Assembly: GCA_039545275.1 (NCBI GenBank)
Contig: BCHS01000003.1
Location: forward strand, 620,001 to 684,000
Length of the DNA: 64,000 nucleotides
Direction: 5' to 3'
Source: Pseudomicrostroma phylloplanum
Taxonomy: Eukaryota; Basidiomycota; Exobasidiomycetes; Microstromatales
A program made the position numbers and the translations under genes. Under the pieces are notes generated by a model, which made no database searches, was not told where the DNA came from, and worked only from the letters and a program-made list of their open reading frames with translations. Position 1 is the first letter of the stretch, and the number at the start of each line of letters is the position of its first letter. This document shows positions 60,160 through 64,000 of the stretch, piece by piece.

Positions 60160-63100
60160 TCAGAAGTATCGCTCGTTGAGTGCAGCAATCTCCCTGCAGA
60201 GGAAGCCCCAGTTGAGCCTCAGAGCGTCCGCCTTGATTCCACTGGGGGAGCCAGAGCCGAAAGCCCTCTCTGCGACATTGGCTACGCCGAAGCCATAGGG
60301 CGAGCCAGCACCCTGTCCGATGTCGACGTCGAGGTCGAAGGCGTCGTCTTGCTGGTGGCTTGCAGCGAACCCGCACGAGGCTCCAACCGGCTTTTCGGTC
60401 AATTGACGGGGCGGCAACGACGGCTGTGCTCGCTTTTTTGCCTCGAGGGAACAGTCCATGGCAGTGATTTGACCTTCTGCGTCTGCTGTCATGGCATGGT
60501 TCTGACGCAGGGCTTCCTGACGCTTCGCTTTCTGGGAGGCCACAAAGGTCTCCCAGCCTCGCAGCTCCCAGAAGAAGAGGAGGTGAGGTTGGATGAGGAT
60601 AGACAAGCGTCGAGAGCGTACAAGGAGGTAGCTTTCGACCAAGGTCATGTCAAGGTGCGCCATGACATAGGCCAAGACGATGGTGGTGCTTCGGGAGACT
60701 CCCACTCGGCAGTGTACCAGCACCTTGCCTCCGCTTCGGCGAGCAGACTCGATGTATTCGACAGCCACGCGCATGGTGGACCTCAGAGGGTCGATGCCGT
60801 CATCAGAGACGTTCTTGAGATCGAGGACAGAGATGCGACCTGCCTGCTTTTCGTGCCATAATGCGTTGAGAGCCTCTGACTCTGGAAGGCAAGGCAATGT
60901 CGTCTGACCACCTGGACCAGACGAGTCTGCGACGGCTGCAGCGGAAGCGGCTGGCGGGTGAAGAGCGCTCTCCCCGACAGAGACGACGTGGGTAATGCCG
61001 AGTGCATGGAGCATCGCCGGGTTCAGCGCATGGTTGAGGTTGCCCAGGTACAAGAAGGATAGGATGCGAGAAGGGAAGGCTCCCTCAAAGCGAGGGTTAG
61101 TGAACCATGCGTGAGAAGGGGTGGCTTCACTGCTTGCAGCAGCGGCCGTTGCAGCGGCCGACTGAGCAGCCCGTACCGAGGCCGGCGTGGGCGTGAGCGC
61201 TCTCGAGGGCGGACCCATGAGATCAACAGTGGAAGGCGCGGAGCTGTTGGGCGTGCCGTTGGCGTTAGACTTGCGAGCACCGGCAGCAGAGACCAAACCG
61301 GCGATACCCCGCTGCCAGACACTCTGCTCAGCATTGACCTCAGTAGTACTGACGGGTACGCTGTCCTTTCTTGCCACGGAGGAAGAGATGCCGTTTCGAC
61401 GTCGTTGATCTCGTTCTTCTGAGCCAAGCCATGGGAAAGAGTGCTTCGACCTGGCCCTGTGGGAGCTCTCCGTTGGGCTTTCAGGCCTCTCCGGTTCCTT
61501 GGGTCGAGCGGCCACGATGTACTGCTCCAGCTTCTTGAGGAAAGTGACATCGCGAGCATAGACGAAGAACGAGCGCTTGGCCCGCTCCTGAAGGTCGAGG
61601 TAGGCCTCGGGCAAGCTGAGGCCACGTGCGTACATCAGGTAGGCCAATGCGAGGATGGACGTCTCGGTGTAGCCGTCGCCACAGTGAAGCAGAACGCGAT
61701 GTGGCAAACGTTTGCTGGGCATGGCAGCTTGGTGAGGACCTGCGCTGGCAGAGGTGCTTCGACCACGACTGCCATTGGTGGAAACCGTGTGAGGCGAAGA
61801 GCTGTTGTGGTGTCGGCCATATTGAACGCTTCGGAAAGCGCCAGAAAGTAGTCCACCATGCGAGGAGTTGAGTCCCAAGGGAGCGGTGTTGATCGTAGGG
61901 GTGATAGCAGATGCTTTCGGCGGTTGCGCCTGCGCCTTGATCCATGCGCAGAGGTTCACAATATCGGAAGCAGCCTTGGCAAATTGCGCCTCTTCAGTGA
62001 GACCGCTGACCGAAGAGCATTCCAGATGAACCAAGTCAGAAGGACCTTGTTCGTCTGATCCTTTTCCGTCGTATCGCGGAGGCAGCTCAGGAGAAAGAGG
62101 AGAGGGTTTGAGGGCACCTGCCCCGGGCTTTACGCTGCTGCTGAGCCCACTGAGCCCTTGGTCATCCACGTCGGTCGACTGAAGCCCACGGAGGATCTGT
62201 CGATCGCTCTCTTCCATGACAGCGTCGTAGGCGTCGAGGAACTGAGATGCATGCTGCAGCTTGTTCGAGTCTGGAACGTCAGCCGCATCGTGGCATTCGA
62301 TGCAGATTGAGAAGCCATTGGGGTTGGCTTTGCGTGCGGACTCATCGTCGCTCATGCTGAGCGAGGACAGAGAGCCACAGTCATCGTCGCCCCGAACCAG
62401 AGGAACGTCGGCGGAGCAGCCCAGCCAGACATTGTCATCGATGGCAGTCGCAGTGGTCAAGCGCTGCATCTCTTCGCGCTCTCGGTCGACAAAGTCCACC
62501 CGGTCGTGGGGAACGCCATGGCGGTCAATGGCAATCAGATGAGGGAAGTGCTCGAACGCGTCGAATGCTTCCGTCACTACGAAGACATTGTATCGCAGTC
62601 CACCAAGTTTTCGCTCGAGTCGGTTCTCCCAACAGGTCTCTTGAGCTTCCCTGAACCACTTCGCAAGAGTGACAGCCCCTTCATGGATGCCGGTAGGACA
62701 ATAGACGACAATGTCGGAGATCGTAGCGTATTTTGCAGCCTGGATCTTGAAGTTGCGCAGATTGACACCAGGGTTCTGAGGAGGCGAGAAGAACGAAGCG
62801 GTCTCTACCATGACGCAATCGCTTTGCTGCAAGGCAGCGGGCATGGCAGCGGGGCTGACGTGAAAGGTCTTGTTCGTCTTCCTGTTCAACATGAGAGGTG
62901 GCACGACAATCTCGTATGGGTATAGAGACGAGTTGAGGATGCACTTGTCAGGCTGAGGGTTGTATGAGTTCGACATGGTTCGACGGTGCCCTTTGCCACT
63001 GTCGTGCATCGACTCGCTTGCGAGACTGGTAGCGAAACTGGTTTGCGACTCGGAGCGAGAATCGTCGTCGTCGTCGTCATCGTCATAGCTATCGGAGAAG

Positions 63101-64000
63101 AAGGAGTGACCACCAGACTGCTCAGACGAGCCCAACGAGGATGTAAAGGAAGCATTGGAGGCGAATGTTCCAAGACCAAAGCTTGCCAGACCACTGGCGC
63201 CATTGCCGGTGGTCGTCTGAGTGGAGTTTCCGTTGTCGTTGTTGCCCTCGCCTTCTTCACCACTTGATCGTCGACTACCGTTGCCGCCGCTAGAGGACGA
63301 AGACGAAGAGGTAGGATCGATAGACTTGTCGTCATAGCAGTGTCCAGAGGAGGAAGCAGCTCGAGAGCCAGCCATAGAGTGTCCGTTGCTGCTTTCGACG
63401 CCAGACATTGCGAAGCGATTGTCCTTGGTGGAGCCCGAGGCTGACTTGCGTCGACGCTGCTCTTGCTGATGTTGCTTGATCATCTGAGCTTGCTGAGCCG
63501 GTGTTGGCAAATCAGCTCGAACGACGGTCAAACCTCGGTAGTTGGGGGCGGGCTGGCCAGAGAGAGGAGCACGGAAGAATGTGTTCTGGGCGACGTTGTC
63601 TCCGTCTACCCCATGGAGAAAGGGAAAGACGACGGAGTGTGGCACATCGAGCGCATTGTATCGAGCATGGACCTGTGCGAACTGGGCAGCAGTCATCGCC
63701 CTGATGGGCGGTGCATCGTCGCTAGCAAAGATCTGTGGCAGACCGTCCTGTTCGATGCAAGTGCAGAGCGCGGGCTGGTCATCGATGATGGGATACTGTT
63801 CAATGTCGTCGTACTGTAGTCCCCACGTCTGAGCGTTGGATTGTTGCGAGTACGGGGGAATGAGCTCCATGAAATCGGCCTCATGACTGCCATCGCCAAC
63901 CAAGGAAGCGTATGAGGCTGCCTCGAGATCACCGGCATTGACTCCATCAGCAGCAGTCAACCGAGGAGTCGTTGCTTGTGGATGCTCATTGGTCTGACTT
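60160..64000 (-). CDS. PPS1: dual-specificity protein phosphatase Pps1-like (5' partial, >1270 aa)
   Basis: Minus strand, 3' end at 60160; the frame stays open to the right edge with no ATG between 63960 and 64000 in frame, so the start lies beyond the window. The C-terminal DSP domain is active-looking: ILSFLYLGNLNHA, the P-loop VHCRVGVSRSTTIVLAYVM (Cys codon 60709-60711, Arg codon 60691-60693), then YLLVRSRRLSILIQPHLLFFWEL. Upstream lies a second phosphatase-like fold with LLHCGDGYTETSILALAYLMY, where the P-loop Arg position is Glu (61663-61665), so this copy should be inactive. The same two-domain plan occurs in yeast Pps1, linked to S-phase and cell-cycle control. The N-terminal third contains Ser-rich and Asp-rich (DDDDDDDD near 63057-63087) disordered sequence and a further conserved domain (YPYEIVVPPLMLNRKTNKTF). 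Confidence 0.9.
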   Translation of the reverse strand, partial: SQTNEHPQATTPRLTAADGVNAGDLEAASYASLVGDGSHEADFMELIPPYSQQSNAQTWGLQYDDIEQYPIIDDQPALCTCIEQDGLPQIFASDDAPPIRAMTAAQFAQVHARYNALDVPHSVVFPFLHGVDGDNVAQNTFFRAPLSGQPAPNYRGLTVVRADLPTPAQQAQMIKQHQQEQRRRKSASGSTKDNRFAMSGVESSNGHSMAGSRAASSSGHCYDDKSIDPTSSSSSSSGGNGSRRSSGEEGEGNNDNGNSTQTTTGNGASGLASFGLGTFASNASFTSSLGSSEQSGGHSFFSDSYDDDDDDDDSRSESQTSFATSLASESMHDSGKGHRRTMSNSYNPQPDKCILNSSLYPYEIVVPPLMLNRKTNKTFHVSPAAMPAALQQSDCVMVETASFFSPPQNPGVNLRNFKIQAAKYATISDIVVYCPTGIHEGAVTLAKWFREAQETCWENRLERKLGGLRYNVFVVTEAFDAFEHFPHLIAIDRHGVPHDRVDFVDREREEMQRLTTATAIDDNVWLGCSADVPLVRGDDDCGSLSSLSMSDDESARKANPNGFSICIECHDAADVPDSNKLQHASQFLDAYDAVMEESDRQILRGLQSTDVDDQGLSGLSSSVKPGAGALKPSPLSPELPPRYDGKGSDEQGPSDLVHLECSSVSGLTEEAQFAKAASDIVNLCAWIKAQAQPPKASAITPTINTAPLGLNSSHGGLLSGAFRSVQYGRHHNSSSPHTVSTNGSRGRSTSASAGPHQAAMPSKRLPHRVLLHCGDGYTETSILALAYLMYARGLSLPEAYLDLQERAKRSFFVYARDVTFLKKLEQYIVAARPKEPERPESPTESSHRARSKHSFPWLGSEERDQRRRNGISSSVARKDSVPVSTTEVNAEQSVWQRGIAGLVSAAGARKSNANGTPNSSAPSTVDLMGPPSRALTPTPASVRAAQSAAATAAAASSEATPSHAWFTNPRFEGAFPSRILSFLYLGNLNHALNPAMLHALGITHVVSVGESALHPPAASAAAVADSSGPGGQTTLPCLPESEALNALWHEKQAGRISVLDLKNVSDDGIDPLRSTMRVAVEYIESARRSGGKVLVHCRVGVSRSTTIVLAYVMAHLDMTLVESYLLVRSRRLSILIQPHLLFFWELRGWETFVASQKAKRQEALRQNHAMTADAEGQITAMDCSLEAKKRAQPSLPPRQLTEKPVGASCGFAASHQQDDAFDLDVDIGQGAGSPYGFGVANVAERAFGSGSPSGIKADALRLNWGFLCREIAALNERYF

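Noticed and set aside
63958..63960. Start of PPS1 at 63960
   Set aside because: The codon is TTG and the frame is open to the window edge, so the gene is treated as 5' truncated.
1..64000. Transposons, CRISPR arrays, phage or bacterial islands, rRNA
   Set aside because: No reverse transcriptase, transposase or integrase motifs, no long terminal repeats, no regularly spaced direct repeats and no rRNA-like sequence were seen.

Overview
This is nuclear DNA from a GC-rich fungus, most likely a basidiomycete and plausibly Ustilaginomycotina (inference from gene content and style; no species call is possible by eye). Genes are close-packed on both strands. Many have 1-3 short GTGAGT...AG introns, others are very long single exons with disordered Ser/Pro-rich extensions. 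There are no rRNA genes, convincing tRNAs, transposons or prokaryotic features. Two ambiguous bases (n) occur at 11284 and 31813. Intron positions are my own splice models, built from reading-frame continuity and family motifs.

Layout, left half: 3' part of a WRAP53/Swt21 WD40 gene (1-1419); a 1626-residue Ser-rich orphan (2986-7866); two small unknown genes, one probably mitochondrial (10278-10688) and one of 97 residues (11318-11935); SUN-domain Sad1 (12714-16067); a CaMKK/Sak1-type kinase (16641-21878, minus) divergent from CPSF73/Ysh1 (22707-25481); a tail-anchored inositol-polyphosphate 5-phosphatase of Inp54 type (25901-27597) convergent with a DHA1 drug/polyamine transporter (28666-30642, minus); Yos1 (31221-31710, minus).

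Right half: an exomer ChAP protein (32415-34972, minus) divergent from PRMT5/Hsl7 (35719-38901); eIF2-alpha (39236-40459, minus); ATP synthase gamma (41065-42431, minus) divergent from eIF2-beta (42857-44109); a secreted Kex2-processed repeat peptide precursor (45106-46243); the multi-KH vigilin/Scp160 (46896-50930); a secreted GPI-anchored protein (51781-52656, minus); an MFS sugar transporter (55156-57134); a mitochondrial dicarboxylate-type carrier (57520-58612, minus); and the dual-specificity phosphatase Pps1, cut by the right edge (60160-64000, minus).

Most genes are housekeeping (mRNA 3'-end processing, translation initiation, ER-Golgi and exomer traffic, nuclear envelope, energy metabolism). 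They do not form one pathway, apart from two eIF2 subunit genes lying within 5 kb. The most novel item is the 45.1-46.2 kb gene: a cysteine-poor secretory precursor with three diverged 17-residue aromatic/His motifs, each directly after a dibasic Kex2-type site, plus a fourth degenerate copy at the C-terminus. It looks like an undescribed family of secreted fungal peptides.
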